From: Oegoconia quadripuncta
Lineage: Eukaryota; Arthropoda; Insecta; Lepidoptera; Autostichidae
DNA: 64,000 nucleotides
Reading direction: 5' to 3'
Assembly (NCBI GenBank): GCA_949316235.1
Contig: OX438744.1
Coordinates: 31,120,778-31,184,777 of the forward strand
Shown: positions 32,245 to 42,630 of the stretch, one piece after another
How the letters are laid out: every line of letters begins with the position of its first letter
Numbering within the stretch: position 1 is the stretch's first letter
Translations under genes and position numbers: made by a program
Notes under the pieces: model-generated
Told to the model about the DNA's origin: nothing
What the model saw: only the letters and a program-made list of their open reading frames with translations
Database searches by the model: none

Positions 32245-33157
32245 CAGGGCGTCCCAAAGTTATGGGACATGAAGGGGAAGTACCTTAAATATCGTAGATA
32301 GTGAATTTTGCTCAAAGAAGACTTTATGTTATTTTTAAAAGTTAGTAATTCTGCATTCATAGATTTTCTAAAAATTATTTGCTTCGGCTGGGAATCGAAC
32401 CGACTCAAATGTGAAAAAAAAAACACCCTACTTTTATGATGCCAATCGAAAGAATAGCTAAAAAATAATAACTCTGCCTAAGTAACATAGTATTTTAAAA
32501 GAAAGGAACAACGTGAAATTAATCATTTTAATCAAATAAAAAACATACATGAAACTGCCGTAGTCAATTAAGTAGGTATTTTTTTGTAAATTAATTAATT
32601 AAATGCTCAAAATGTGATCCCTCTTGTCTTACGCAAATCGCCAATCTTTTAATGAGCCCGCTGCCTGTTGATTTTCTAATCATTTTATGGTGAACACTCG
32701 ATGTGATATGGCACAATTCTGTTTGCAACTCGCCTACGTTCTCGTATCGCTTTTTGTATAGCATATCTATTTATGAAGTGGGTACTTATTTACGAATAAT
32801 CAATGCTATCTTTGGAATGATAATATCGCTACTTTTCGAACGTCGTCGGCAATAAATAACTTTCTTGAAATTTGACTCAATCATTTTATGTTGTTCCTTT
32901 CTTTTAAAATACTATGTTACTTAGGCAGAGTTATTATTTTTTAGCTATTCTTTCGATTGGCATCATAAAAGTAGGGTGTTTTTTTTTTCACATTTAAGTC
33001 GGTTCGATTCCCAGCCGAAGCAAGTAATTTTTAGAAAATCTATGAATGCAGAATTACTAACTTTTAAAAAAAACATAAAGTCTTCTTTGAGCAAAATTCA
33101 CTATCTACAATATTTAAGGTACTTCCCCTTCATGTCCCATAACTTTGGGACGCCCTG
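32245..33157 (-). mobile_element. TA-target DNA transposon with 268-bp TIRs, copy 1
   Basis: It starts CAGGGCGTCCCAAAGTTATG and ends with its complement; arms are 32245-32512 and 32890-33157. TATA lies on both sides. The comparison with 30.38 kb shows the target is TA, as in the Tc1/mariner superfamily. The interior keeps only a transposase C-terminus. The left arm also holds a GGTTCGATTCC-type box B word on the minus strand. Confidence 0.92.
32591..32770 (-). pseudogene. transposase C-terminal remnant (copy 1)
   Basis: The minus strand encodes LYKKRYENVGELQTEL..., ending in SHFEHLIN and a stop, the same as the better-preserved remnant at 40893-41096. The part before it is replaced by unrelated sequence. 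All catalytic residues are lost. Confidence 0.82.
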
Positions 33158-33266
33158 TATACTAGTTACATTAGGCGGAGGTGCGTCACATACTACATTA
33201 ACTAGATCAGATAATTGGATTAATTATAACTCAAAAATAAATAGTATCAAATTCATCACAATAATA

Positions 33267-33328
33267 ATTATGTTTAACATCAGTTGTGATTGACAACAAG
33301 TGCTAACCGGTTGTGCATAAAAAAAATA
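33267..33328 (+). repeat. SINE family A, terminal ~60 bases
   Basis: GTTTAACATCAGTTGTGATT through GGTTGTGCATAAAAAA, diverged. Confidence 0.75.
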
Positions 33329-33544
33329 TGGTTAAAAAAAATATTGCTCTGATCTTAATTTGTATAATGAGACCTCTGGACGGATTAAGCCCTCCTAAAG
33401 CTAGCGCTGGTCTCGAGAAACTTGCCAAATAACAGATGTGAACCCTCCGGTGGCAACTCAAGCCACGGCCTACGGATTCACGTTAATTTTTTTTTCATGG
33501 AGAGAGGTAGGTATTGCTAAAATTGTATTATAATATGTTATTTC
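33329..33544. other. junction downstream of the truncated LINE
   Basis: This 216-base stretch lies where the rest of the reverse transcriptase should be (minus strand). It has no RT similarity, no A tail and no known repeat. Confidence 0.5.
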
Positions 33545-35245
33545 TTAGAGCTGGTGGTGAACTAGCCGCTCAAGGACTTTTGAAAGGAAGGGAAGGATGG
33601 AAATGGGGCGAAAATCGGACAGGATGGACGGATTAGGTTTTTTTGGTAAGGGAATGATTTGTGCACATTTCCATATTTCTGGGAATGTGTTAGACGCGAT
33701 TGAGTTATTAAAGATTTTGGTAAGGATAGGGGCAATTATGTCAAGTAAAGGAACGATCATATTACGGCTAACACTGTCATCACCTACTGCATTAGAGGCT
33801 ATGGAAAGAATATTCTTCTTAACGTCACAATCAGCAAATTGAGTAAAGACGAATGGAGTGGTATCTGGGGTCGGCAAATTTGACAGATGTCTTAAGGTAT
33901 TCGCTTTGATATCACGATCGAGCGCAGAAGTAGTGGAAAAATGTTTATTTAAGACATCTGTATTTACATCTTTTGGAAAAACGTGATTTTGAGACTTCCC
34001 AACTCCCAGAGATCTTAGGAATCTCCAGACTTTTGCTGGATCACCATGTTGGACAGATTTGTGAATATGGCGGCGCTGTGCATCTCTACACACCTTATTG
34101 CATCGATTCCTAATTGTATGATACAGGTCGCGGTTTCTATCTGTGGGTTTAACCTTGTATTTGGCTTTAGCACGATTTTTCTTATCCATAAGGGATCTAA
34201 TATCATCAGTTAACCAAGGCGCAGGAAGGTGCTTAACTTTAACCGGGCGTATAGGAGCATGTACATCATAAAGCTGAAGTAAGAAGGAGTTAAATAGTTG
34301 AACCTGCTCATCTACCGATGTGGTATCTTCAATTTCTGCCCAGTTAACATTTCGTGCATCTACCAGAAGATGGTCAATATTCATTCCACCAAAGTTACGC
34401 TGCAGAAGTATTTTCGGTTTTGGTTTCGGAGGACGAATTTTGTACGATAGATAAATCAGATCATGATATGAGAAAGCATCTGCAGTGAACTGGCCGTGTT
34501 TAGCTACATGATTGATGGATGAGACAAAGATGAGATCTAAAAGAGATGGTAAGCAGTTTGGAAAAAAGTGCGTCGCATTAAGGGGTAAAATGTGAAGATT
34601 ACTAGCATTAACCAAATTCCTCAGTTGCCTTGAACGAAAGTCGTTTTTAATTAAACATGTATTAAAATCACCCATAATAATGGTGTGATCATACGCAGGG
34701 GTTAAATCCTCCAGAAGTTTTTCCAACGAGGGAAAATATTGTATTTTCAGGGAAGGACTGTAATAAACGCCGAGAAGAATTTTGCTATGGGCCAGTGAAA
34801 TGTCCAGGAAAAGATGTTCCGGCGTATTGGGAGGTGGAGGTTGTGCAGATCTGCTAACAATCGTAAAGGGTATTTGATTTCGCAGGTAAATTGCAACACC
34901 ACCGTGTGCGGTGTTGGTGCGGTCATTGCGGATGAGTTGAAACCCTGGGAGAGAATAACACGTAGATGGAAGACACGGATGAAGGAAAGACTCAGAGACG
35001 AGTATTGCATGAATACGTTTGTTGTCTAGTGATGTTAGCAGATCGGCATAATGAGCCGGAATGCTCTGAGCGTTTATATGGACAACGTTAAAATTCTTAG
35101 GTTCATCGGCGAATACAGTATCAAGATTCTCTTTCAAAGAAGGAGGAATACTGTGAAAACTATCAGTGTTGCTCGATTTTTCGGAATCGGAAGAAAAGGA
35201 AAGAAAGTGGTCAGTTTGGGCATCATCACTCTCGTTATCACTCAT
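33545..35245 (-). pseudogene. non-LTR retrotransposon ORF2: endonuclease plus start of RT, 3'-truncated
   Basis: The 566-residue frame starts with an acidic/serine-rich leader (1-50), then an APE-type endonuclease. HINAQS is at 56-61, SESFLHP at 84-90, IRNDR at 105-109, GGVAIYLR at 115-122, GDFN at 192-195, LLDLIFVS at 235-242 and YHDLIY at 260-265. A linker follows, then the first RT segment at 521-566 (PLPKKPN...DFRPIS..P..SK.LER). A stop comes immediately after HHQL. Complete family members continue for several hundred residues, including FADD, which is absent here. The frame itself has no internal stop, so the copy is fairly young. The layout is that of CR1/Jockey-group elements; ORF1 lies 478 bases upstream. 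The protein would nick DNA but could not reverse-transcribe. Confidence 0.92.
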
Positions 35246-35723
35246 ATTAGAACATCAAAAGTACCTATGATAAATGTAACAAAATATAGAATATTATAAT
35301 TTATAAAATATATATGTAATATAAAAAAAAATAAAAAAAAAAAAAAAAATAAAATAAAAAAATATGTATATATAAATATAGGGTGTAAAATAAATATACA
35401 AAATAAATCACGTTTCTACTTGCTAACAGCAATAATTTTACAGAAATAATTTAACTAACTAGGCTGCATAGGCAAGATTCCTTCGCCTTACAAGAGAACG
35501 ACAAAACATAGCGTTCCGTTCTCTCGTGTGTTGTCAATGTCAAACAAACAAAATAACTTAACTAAAATTTATAAAAAAAAAAATGTAAACAAGCAAATCA
35601 AAACAGTGAAATCATGATGATAAGAGATGGTACTAGCTACCTCGGTCCTAAAAGTATTACAACAAGGTGTTTGCATACCTATTTATGCCTATGCAGAACA
35701 CTACATAACAGCAGGTACTGTGG
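35246..35723. other. spacer between LINE ORF1 and ORF2
   Basis: AT-rich, including a long A-rich tract at 35320-35370 (T-rich on the element's strand). No frame bridges the two ORFs. The length is larger than the usual short spacer, so a small insertion is possible. Confidence 0.55.
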
Positions 35724-36449
35724 CTACTTTTTGGCAACTACACGCTTCCTCGGTTTCTCCTGCAGCTTAGAGGGAACAACGGTAGCACTAGCGGTGACCG
35801 GCGCAGATTCCAGCAATCCACTCAACTCAGCTACGGTGTTCACTTGATGCCGCTTGTCATCTGGGCCAAGCACAAACACACTCCCGTCCCGAGTCCAACA
35901 CTTGGATACGCCAAAGCGCCGTCTTGCCGCCATAAAGATGTCATGACGTGCCTTGATTAAGAACTCTGAAAGAGTCACACCGCTGCCCTTCAGCTTGGTT
36001 TTGTTGAACCAAAATTTGTCGCGTATCAAGGAATCTTGAAACTTAACCATAATCGGTCTTGGCTTCTCACCACCGGAGCGCCCCATTCGATGGCTACGGC
36101 TGATGTTGGTTTCAGCCAATTGAGTCAACCCGAGATGGTTAGTAGCAAGCTTTAATACCTGTTCTAAGGCGTTTTCATCTTTGGCTTCAGGGACACCATG
36201 TATTAAAATAATCTTCCGCCGACTCCTTAACTCTCTCTTCACACCCTCCTGTGTAAGCAATTCTACTTGCTTCTGAAGACTGCCGAGTGCCTCTACTATG
36301 AACGCTTTAAATCCAGCGAAGTCAGCGGCCAATGAAGAAGTGGTGACAGTGGTAGTCGGGGTGGCCTTGTGGAGTTCTTCTTGAAACTTATCCATCCTGG
36401 AGTGGAACTGAGCAGCAATATCCTCCATGCACTGTTTTAGTGATTCCAT
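35724..36449 (-). CDS. non-LTR retrotransposon ORF1 protein
   Basis: This is a 241-residue nucleic-acid-binding protein of the retrotransposon particle. Residues 1-70 are helical and glutamine/leucine-rich, consistent with a coiled coil. Residues 75-150 resemble the RRM-like domain of L1-type ORF1 proteins (RRKIILIHGVPE, then SRSHRMGR near 118-124, then RPIMVKF). Residues 157-194 match the C-terminal domain (LSEFLIKARHDIFMAARRRF). The tail is basic (KPRKRVVAKK). No zinc knuckle is visible. The start at 36449 (ATGGAATCACTAAAAC) gives the full coiled coil. It lies upstream of the endonuclease frame on the same strand, as expected for a bicistronic LINE, and has no disabling change. Confidence 0.85.
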   Translation of the reverse strand: MESLKQCMEDIAAQFHSRMDKFQEELHKATPTTTVTTSSLAADFAGFKAFIVEALGSLQKQVELLTQEGVKRELRSRRKIILIHGVPEAKDENALEQVLKLATNHLGLTQLAETNISRSHRMGRSGGEKPRPIMVKFQDSLIRDKFWFNKTKLKGSGVTLSEFLIKARHDIFMAARRRFGVSKCWTRDGSVFVLGPDDKRHQVNTVAELSGLLESAPVTASATVVPSKLQEKPRKRVVAKK

Positions 36450-36660
36450 CTTGTAGCAGTGTGGATAAGTTGAATCAAATACTTTTTTGTGTGTAGAATT
36501 TGTTGAAAGGAATTTATATTACTGTCAGCAGGTAATAGTGTCAGAGAAACATAATTTGTGGATGAAATTATCAAGAATTGTAAATATTTACATTAAATAT
36601 ATCACACGCGAAAAATTTCGATGCTTACTCATTCACACCTACCCTCAAAAAAAAAAAAAA
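36450..36660 (-). other. probable 5' UTR of the LINE
   Basis: The region upstream of ORF1 up to an A run at ~36649-36668. The 5' end is not marked by a clear duplication. A SINE B follows directly. Confidence 0.45.
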
Positions 36661-36669
36661 AAAAAAAAT

Positions 36670-36812
36670 ACTTATTATAAATGAAAACATCCATAACTCG
36701 GGTACACATGTTCGTATTCATCATACAAACATATGCCCCTAGCGGGATTCGAACCCGCAACCTTTTGGTATAGTGGTCAGAGTTGTTAACCACTACACCA
36801 AACAGGTCGTCA
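36670..36812 (-). repeat. SINE family B, head half
   Basis: Box B is near 36750 and the head GACGACCTGTTTGGTGTAGT at the right end. The 3' part is replaced by an A run adjoining the LINE. Confidence 0.9.
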
Positions 36813-36994
36813 TTCAATGTAAGTAAGTTTGCTTTACGCTACGCAGCAGTAGTGTATTATATCAAGTTCCTTTGCCATGGTTGTCTTGAAGAGATCGCTA
36901 TAAGCGGTAAGACCGCCTTTGTACACCTGTTAAAATAATATCACTGTGTATATTTTTAAGCTGTGTACAATTCAGAATTTTTTCTTTCTTTCTT

Positions 36995-37022
36995 CAATAC
37001 AATACAATACAATACAATACTT
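36995..37022. repeat. (CAATA)n microsatellite
   Basis: About five units of CAATA. Confidence 0.9.
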
Positions 37023-37913
37023 ACCTACCTTACTGAACTCAGTCCAAAACACTATATTTTATTTATTCCTTATACCCTAAATACACAGCCTTGTTTCTAA
37101 CCACGAATAATCCTCATTCCACAATCACAAATAAGACTCGGGAAAATCCCGACATGTTTCTACACAAATATGAATTTTACGACCCCATCGCAGTGGGGGG
37201 ACGGCTAAACTGTGCGCACTTCCGAGAAGATAACGTTCGTGGTGACGTCACCGCCCTCCCCCCGGATAAGTAAACTACCCCCTAACCAATAACATTGACT
37301 TTGAATAATCGTTGAAATTAATTTATTAGAATTATCTACGTCAGATGATGCTGGCATTCTCACAGTGGAATACAGAGATTTGGTAATGGCGTCTATGCTT
37401 TTTCTAAGTGGTGGATAATCATTATCATGTTTAACATTAGCATCCTTCAAAGACTTCCAAAGCGATCGGTTGGAAGGGGCTTGCATTCAGCGACTTCCCG
37501 CAACCTTATCTGCCCCCGTAACATGACATCCTTTCGTGCGACGTGACGTGAGAGTGGGATAGTTGTATATTTAGTCCAAACGAAAGAGAAGGACAAATAT
37601 TATCTCACGCGACATAAACGTTTATCACGCCTATCATGCTACTTGTACAGATCATCAGATTTGTTCTGTCCCTGCGCTTGTGGGTGCAATCTAGAAATTT
37701 TATACCTTAGCAGTCCTACCCGCATGTGTCCTGCCACTTCAACTTAACTAGGCTTAACCGATTTCCAACAAATGTAGCTTAGAACCTATCCTCGAATATA
37801 ATATCAACACGTTCCGGACCACATCACCAGACACAATAGAAGTGTTAGTGTTATTACGCCTAAAGGCGTGATGTATCCCGGTATGTGTGAAATATAAATT
37901 TTTTTAAAGTCCA
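37023..37913. other. unassigned interval
   Basis: There are short frames on both strands (37091-37486) without recognisable similarity, and no shared repeat. Confidence 0.35.
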
Positions 37914-38074
37914 CATACATACACACACGCACACGCACACGCACACGCACACGCACACGCACACGCACACGCACACGCACACGCACACGCACACGCACAC
38001 GCACACGCACACGCACACGCACACGCACACGCACACGCACACGCACACGCACACGCACACGCACACGCACACGC

Positions 38075-38110
<36 letters not shown>

Positions 38111-38136
38111 GCACGCACACACGCACACACGCGCGC
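37914..38136. repeat. long (CACACG)n array grading into (CA)n
   Basis: About 30 almost uninterrupted hexamers CACACG are followed by (CA)n and CACG variants. On the minus strand it gives open frames of alternating Arg-Val, Cys-Val or Ala-Cys dipeptides, which are artefacts of the period. Alternating purine-pyrimidine sequence of this length can adopt Z-DNA. Confidence 0.97.
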
Positions 38137-38870
38137 ACGCCACAATCAAACACAAACACCAACACCTATCGTATCTCATCGAGGGATTACAAACACAAAT
38201 AATTTATACGCAGGCTAACACGGTACAATCAAATTATATTATTGTATCTCTAACTCGTTAACACTACATATCGATCGATACGATAAAAACAGATACAACC
38301 AAAATTTTGTATACCTCCTTTTTAAATTCCGGCAGGAACAACTTCTTGAGGTTAATCATATAACATCACAAAATACTGTGTTCTCATTAAATAACTGAAA
38401 TTCTCAAATTAATGTTATTTTCCTAATTATAGGACGTGTTTTCATCGATCAAACAAAACAACGACCACAATATCGTCCCGATTCTATTTTTAGACATATT
38501 TACCTTGAAGTTAATAAACACGTACCTTGAATTGAGTAAACGACGTGTCATGAAAATTTTGTTTTATGTTTATTCTGTCCAGTGGCGCCCTCATAGGATA
38601 AATTAAAATTTCTTAATCTAAAAAATAGCTCTGACCTGCACTCGAGAAGCTTCAAAGCTAATAATAATAAATAATACCTAAATACCTTTTATACCCCCAT
38701 AAAATTTATATTTTAATAAAGGTAATATTTATCAGAATTCACGTTTATAAAAAAAAATATAAATAATTTGAAATTCTCGAAAATAACCGTAATTAAAACT
38801 ATTTACATATTATATATAATTAGCTTTTTGTCTTCTCGAGTGCTGGTCAGAGCGATTTTTTTTTTCATTT
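38137..38870. other. unassigned AT-rich interval
   Basis: Nothing beyond simple AT-rich sequence was recognised. Confidence 0.35.
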
Positions 38871-38873
38871 ATT

Positions 38874-39085
38874 CTGAACTAGCGTTCCGCCTGCAGCTTC
38901 GCCTGCCGCGCAATTTTGTTTATCCCGCGGGAACCACTCACTTTATCGAGATAAAATATCCTATTTCTAAATCCAGGGTATGTACCTATGTACCAAGTTT
39001 CATCCAAATCCGTTCATCGGTTTCGCCGTGATTGAGCAACGAACAAACAGACATCCAAACTTTCGTAATTATAATATTAGTTTGA
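38874..39085 (+). repeat. Lep1/Helitron-like repeat, copy 4
   Basis: It runs from ACTAGCGTTCCGCCTGCAGC through ATCCAAATCCGTTCATCGGT to ATTATAATATTAGTTT. It is one of the most complete copies. Confidence 0.75.
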
Positions 39086-39099
39086 TTTATTGTTAGTAT

Positions 39100-39270
39100 C
39101 TTTATAACATTGCCCATTTCGGTGTTTAACTGTAGCGTAATGGTTTACTGCAACTTAGACGTATATCGCCTAATCAGCGCTGTTACCGATATTATAAAGG
39201 CCTTGTTCGTGCAACATCTTAATAGACAACGAGTCTTATTTATGGAACCCCGTCCTCAACCTAAACACCA
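39100..39270 (+). repeat. interspersed repeat K
   Basis: AAGGCCTTGTTCGTGCAACA and surrounding ~150 bases recur inverted at 59805-59960. No coding content. Confidence 0.7.
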
Positions 39271-39363
39271 GCTTCCAATATTGCATTAAAAATAAATCTT
39301 AATTTATCCCATGAAGGCGCCTTAATATATCTGGAAGCAATACAATACAGTAATGCAGACATA

Positions 39364-39430
39364 ATGTCAATACAAGAAATAAAGATGAACTTGCAGGTCA
39401 TGTAAGTCGACTCCGTAAAATCATTTAATC
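39364..39430 (+). repeat. LINE family alpha fragment
   Basis: CAAGAAATAAAGATGAACTT followed by GCAGGTCATGTAAG matches the start of the 26.2-kb fragment, then breaks. Confidence 0.65.
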
Positions 39431-39467
39431 TGATGACAGCATTGATTTATTCGAGGGTGCTCCAAGA

Positions 39468-39833
39468 ATGTCAAGAAAAGCTTATGAATGGTACCCGACT
39501 ACGGCAAAGCCAAAACGGGTGTGTGGGTGGGCGTCGCTAGCGACCGGGACGTTGCCAGTCGCGTGGTTAAAGGTGGCTCGGGCAAAGGCGATATTATTGC
39601 AAACTACTATAGGCAAATCGACAACGTATTCACATTCGATTATAATCATGGAACCTGAGATGCTTTCTGTTGAAAAGGGAATACATGTACACGCCCCTCG
39701 TGCCATACAACTTGGCCCCCGCGTGCACTCTGTGGAACTCAGCCGTACCTTGTCTATAGTTCCTCCTTGCTCAAATCCCATGATCAACTTCTTATTAGCT
39801 AACGACTCACCGGATTCTTCCAAGCGTCGGTGA
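39468..39833. other. unidentified segment open on both strands
   Basis: A 121-codon plus frame and a 113-codon minus frame overlap (39482-39823). The segment is less AT-rich than its surroundings. The left boundary (GGGTGCTCCAAGAATGTCAA) recurs inverted near 42775, so it may be part of a repeat. Neither frame resembles a family I can name. An exon or retro-copied gene fragment is possible. Confidence 0.3.
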
Positions 39834-40485
39834 TAATAATCAAATCACTCACAGTTGTGGATGTGTTCAGTGGAGCTCCGACTCCTTTGAAGCCTGGTAG
39901 CAAAGTGTCTCCGATTTTCGATGTGAAGACCTAATATAACTGTTAACGTCGTCACCGCGCCATTTCCGACGATACCAGCGCCACAAAGTTTACTTCACAT
40001 TAACCGCGTATCATATCTGCGACATATATAATAATATAATAAATAAGTAAATCCTTTATTGCCACATTTGTACCAAATATAAAAATCGCGGACATACTCA
40101 GTTGTGGCAATCGGAGATGGACTCAGCATTTTGCTGGCTGGTCCTCCTCAGAGTTCACTGCAGAGGGCTGGTTTTCAACAATCGCCGTCCCACCTTCAAA
40201 CAAATTCCCACAGAGAGGGCACACAGCGTACATTGTAGTAGTGTAAGTGTGTGTGAGTGTGAGATTGTGTGTGTAGTATATACATATAGGTGGTACATTG
40301 AATGGATTACGTAGATTGCACTTAAATCGCTGAATAATGATTTAAAATCCATAAATTCATTCTAAAGGTTATAGATACAATAGTCTATTGAACACGTGGT
40401 TAAGGTGGTTCAAAGTATTCTAAATAACAAGTTTGTTTGTAAAAATATGTGTTGGGTAGTTATATAGTTATATAGTGTGTATGTA
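39834..40485. other. unassigned interval
   Basis: CTTTATTGCCACATTTGTAC near 40055 resembles a retroelement 3' end. The rest is unassigned, including a GT-rich tract at 40240-40275. Confidence 0.35.
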
Positions 40486-40577
40486 ACTAATATTATAAAT
40501 GCGATGGATGTTCGTTTGTTTGTTTGTTGCTCAATCACGGCGAAACGGTTGAACGGATTTGGATGAAATTTGGTATA

Positions 40578-41442
40578 CAGGGCGTCCCAAAGTTATGGGA
40601 CATGAAGGGGAAGTACCTTAAATATCGTAGATAGTGAATTTTGCTCAAAGAAGACTTTATGTTATTTTTAAAAGTTAGTAATTCTGCATTCATAGATTTT
40701 CTAAAAATTATTTGCTTCGGCTGGGAATCGAACCGACTCAAATGTGAAAAAAAAAACACCCTACTTTTATGATGCCAATCGAAAGAATAGCTAAAAAATA
40801 ATAACTCTGCCTAAGTAACATAGTATTTTAAAAGAAAGGAACAACATAAAATGATTGAGTCAAATTTCAAGAAAGTTATTTATTGCTAAAGTGATTTCTT
40901 CTTTTGGGGATACGTGAAAGATATGCTATACAAAAAGCGATACGAGAACGTAGGCGAGTTGCAAACAGAATTGTGCCATATCACATCGAGTGTTCACCAT
41001 AAAATGATTAGAAAATCAACAGGCAGCGGGCTCATTAAAAGATTGGCGATTTGCGTAAGACAAGAGGGATCACATTTTGAGCATTTAATTAATTAATTTA
41101 CAAAAAAATACCTACTTAATTGACTACGGCAGTTTCATGTATGTTTTTTATTTGATTAAAATGATTAATTTCACGTTGTTCCTTTCTTTTAAAATACTAT
41201 GTTACTTAGGCAGAGTTATTATTTTTTAGCTATTCTTTCGATTGGCATCATAAAAGTAGGGTGTTTTTTTTTTCACATTTGAGTCGGTTCGATTCCCAGC
41301 CGAAGCAAATAATTTTTAGAAAATCTATGAATGCAGAATTACTAACTTTTAAAAATAACATAAAGTCTTCTTTGAGCAAAATTCACTATCTACGATATTT
41401 AAGGTACTTCCCCTTCATGTCCCATAACTTTGGGACGCCCTG
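40578..41442 (+). mobile_element. TA-target DNA transposon with 268-bp TIRs, copy 2
   Basis: Arms 40578-40845 and 41175-41442 mirror each other, with the same CAGGGCGTCCC ends as copy 1. The interior is 329 bp and carries a transposase C-terminus. Its element strand is opposite to copy 1. The arms of the two copies are nearly identical, which suggests recent spread. Confidence 0.93.
40893..41096 (+). pseudogene. Tc1/mariner-type transposase C-terminus
   Basis: The frame reads DFFFWGYVKDMLYKKRYENV and ends in RLAICVRQEGSHFEHLIN and a stop. (L)D(Y/F)F.WGY.KD..Y is the block around the third catalytic acidic residue in many Tc1/mariner-superfamily transposases, and R...C....G.HFEH is their usual C-terminus. 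About 67 codons remain and the first two catalytic aspartates are missing, so the element depends on a partner elsewhere. The subfamily was not determined. Confidence 0.85.
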
Positions 41443-41678
41443 TATAGGTAGAACATACTCTGGATTAAAACAGAAAATTTTAACCCGATAAAGTGAGTAG
41501 TAGTCGCGGGACACAACTAATTTCCGCGATAACGTTATTCCACACAGGCGAAGCCGCGGGCGCAAAGCTAGTATAATCACTGTTACACATGGACGGTGAC
41601 ATCGAAAAATATTTTTTCATATTGTAAAATAATAATAATTACGACTGTGAACATAGAAAATGACTGATTGAAATCCAT

Positions 41679-41905
41679 GTCCACAGAAAGCAACTAAGAC
41701 TTGTATTATGGTTACCAGATGGTTGATAAGCTACACAAATACATTTTTTTTGTAAATAAATACATATATAGATGAAAAACATTCATAACTCGGGTACACA
41801 GGTCCGTATTCATCATACAAACATAATGCCCGTAGAGGGATTCGAACCCGCGACCTTTTGGTGTAGCAGTCAGCGTTTCTAACCACTACACCAAACAGGT
41901 CATCA
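41679..41905 (-). repeat. SINE family B
   Basis: Head at 41880-41905, box B near 41848. The 3' end is slightly shorter than in the 6.7-kb copy. Confidence 0.9.
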
Positions 41906-42208
41906 AAAAAAAGAGATACTTTTCATTTACAAAAAGAACCACATGAATGAACCGCCAAATCTCGGAGATATCGGTGTAGGTACATACAAAAAAAAAACAT
42001 AACAAACGGCCGAATTGAAAGCCTCCTCCTTTTTGAAGTCGGTTAAAAATGGCTGCAAGCGTCCCCCATATTGAGTCTATCATGCATGACGTTATATACC
42101 CTAAGACACTCCTGGGACTTTTACGAATATAATAACATGTTATTTGTCTAGATCGGTTGAGATTATCAGGCTGGCAGGAGAAACATAACATACATACCTA
42201 ACGCGTGA

Positions 42209-42630
42209 AATATTGGGTCTCTACCTATGAAATTGGAGTTTTTTTCTTCGTTAATCATATGTACCAATTCCTGCGATTTTCAAAGCTATATCCGTTTTTT
42301 ATTTGGAAAATGGAATATTATTTCAAGGTTTCACATGAAATATTTTTTTATTTCTGGGCTAAGTCACATAACAAACAAATATTTGAACAGAGAGAACTCT
42401 TTTCATGTGCTTCCCATAATCATTTCTTAGATTCGCTGAAACTTTTATAAAGCGGTTTTTTTTTTAAATTAACTCTGCCTATATTTAATGTTATCCGATA
42501 ATACACATAAAGTTTAGCTAAATTTGGATTTGCCGTTCCCAAAAAAAATCAAAAATGTTTGTATGGAGAAAACAGTCTTAATGAAATTCTTCATACAAAA
42601 CGCCAATTTCATAGGTAAGGACCTAATATT
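42209..42630 (+). mobile_element. MITE family F, full-length copy
   Basis: Both AATATT...ACCTATGAAATTGG ends are present. The body is very similar to 4124-4551 with a few indels. Confidence 0.85.

Larger units (their letters stand above)
40486..41575 (-). repeat. Lep1/Helitron-like repeat, copy 5, split by a transposon
   Basis: Outer parts are 40486-40577 and 41443-41575, the latter ending in GCCGCGGGCGCAAAGCTAGT. Joined, they follow the uninterrupted copy at 30300-30475. Confidence 0.85.

Noticed and set aside
33597..33842. Plus-strand frames within the LINE ORF2 region
   Set aside because: They are shadows of the endonuclease/RT frame, which carries all the recognisable motifs.
37804..38179. 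Minus-strand frames of 91-113 codons encoding Arg-Val, Cys-Val and Ala-Cys repeats
   Set aside because: They are translations of the (CACACG)n microsatellite in three frames. The period is a multiple of three, so stops cannot occur.
32235..41491. A ~60-codon frame starting MFFFSHLSRFDSQPKQ, found four times
   Set aside because: It lies in each of the four TIR arms of the two related transposons, so its conservation is DNA-level TIR identity. It has no domain, and in one case it runs past the element end.
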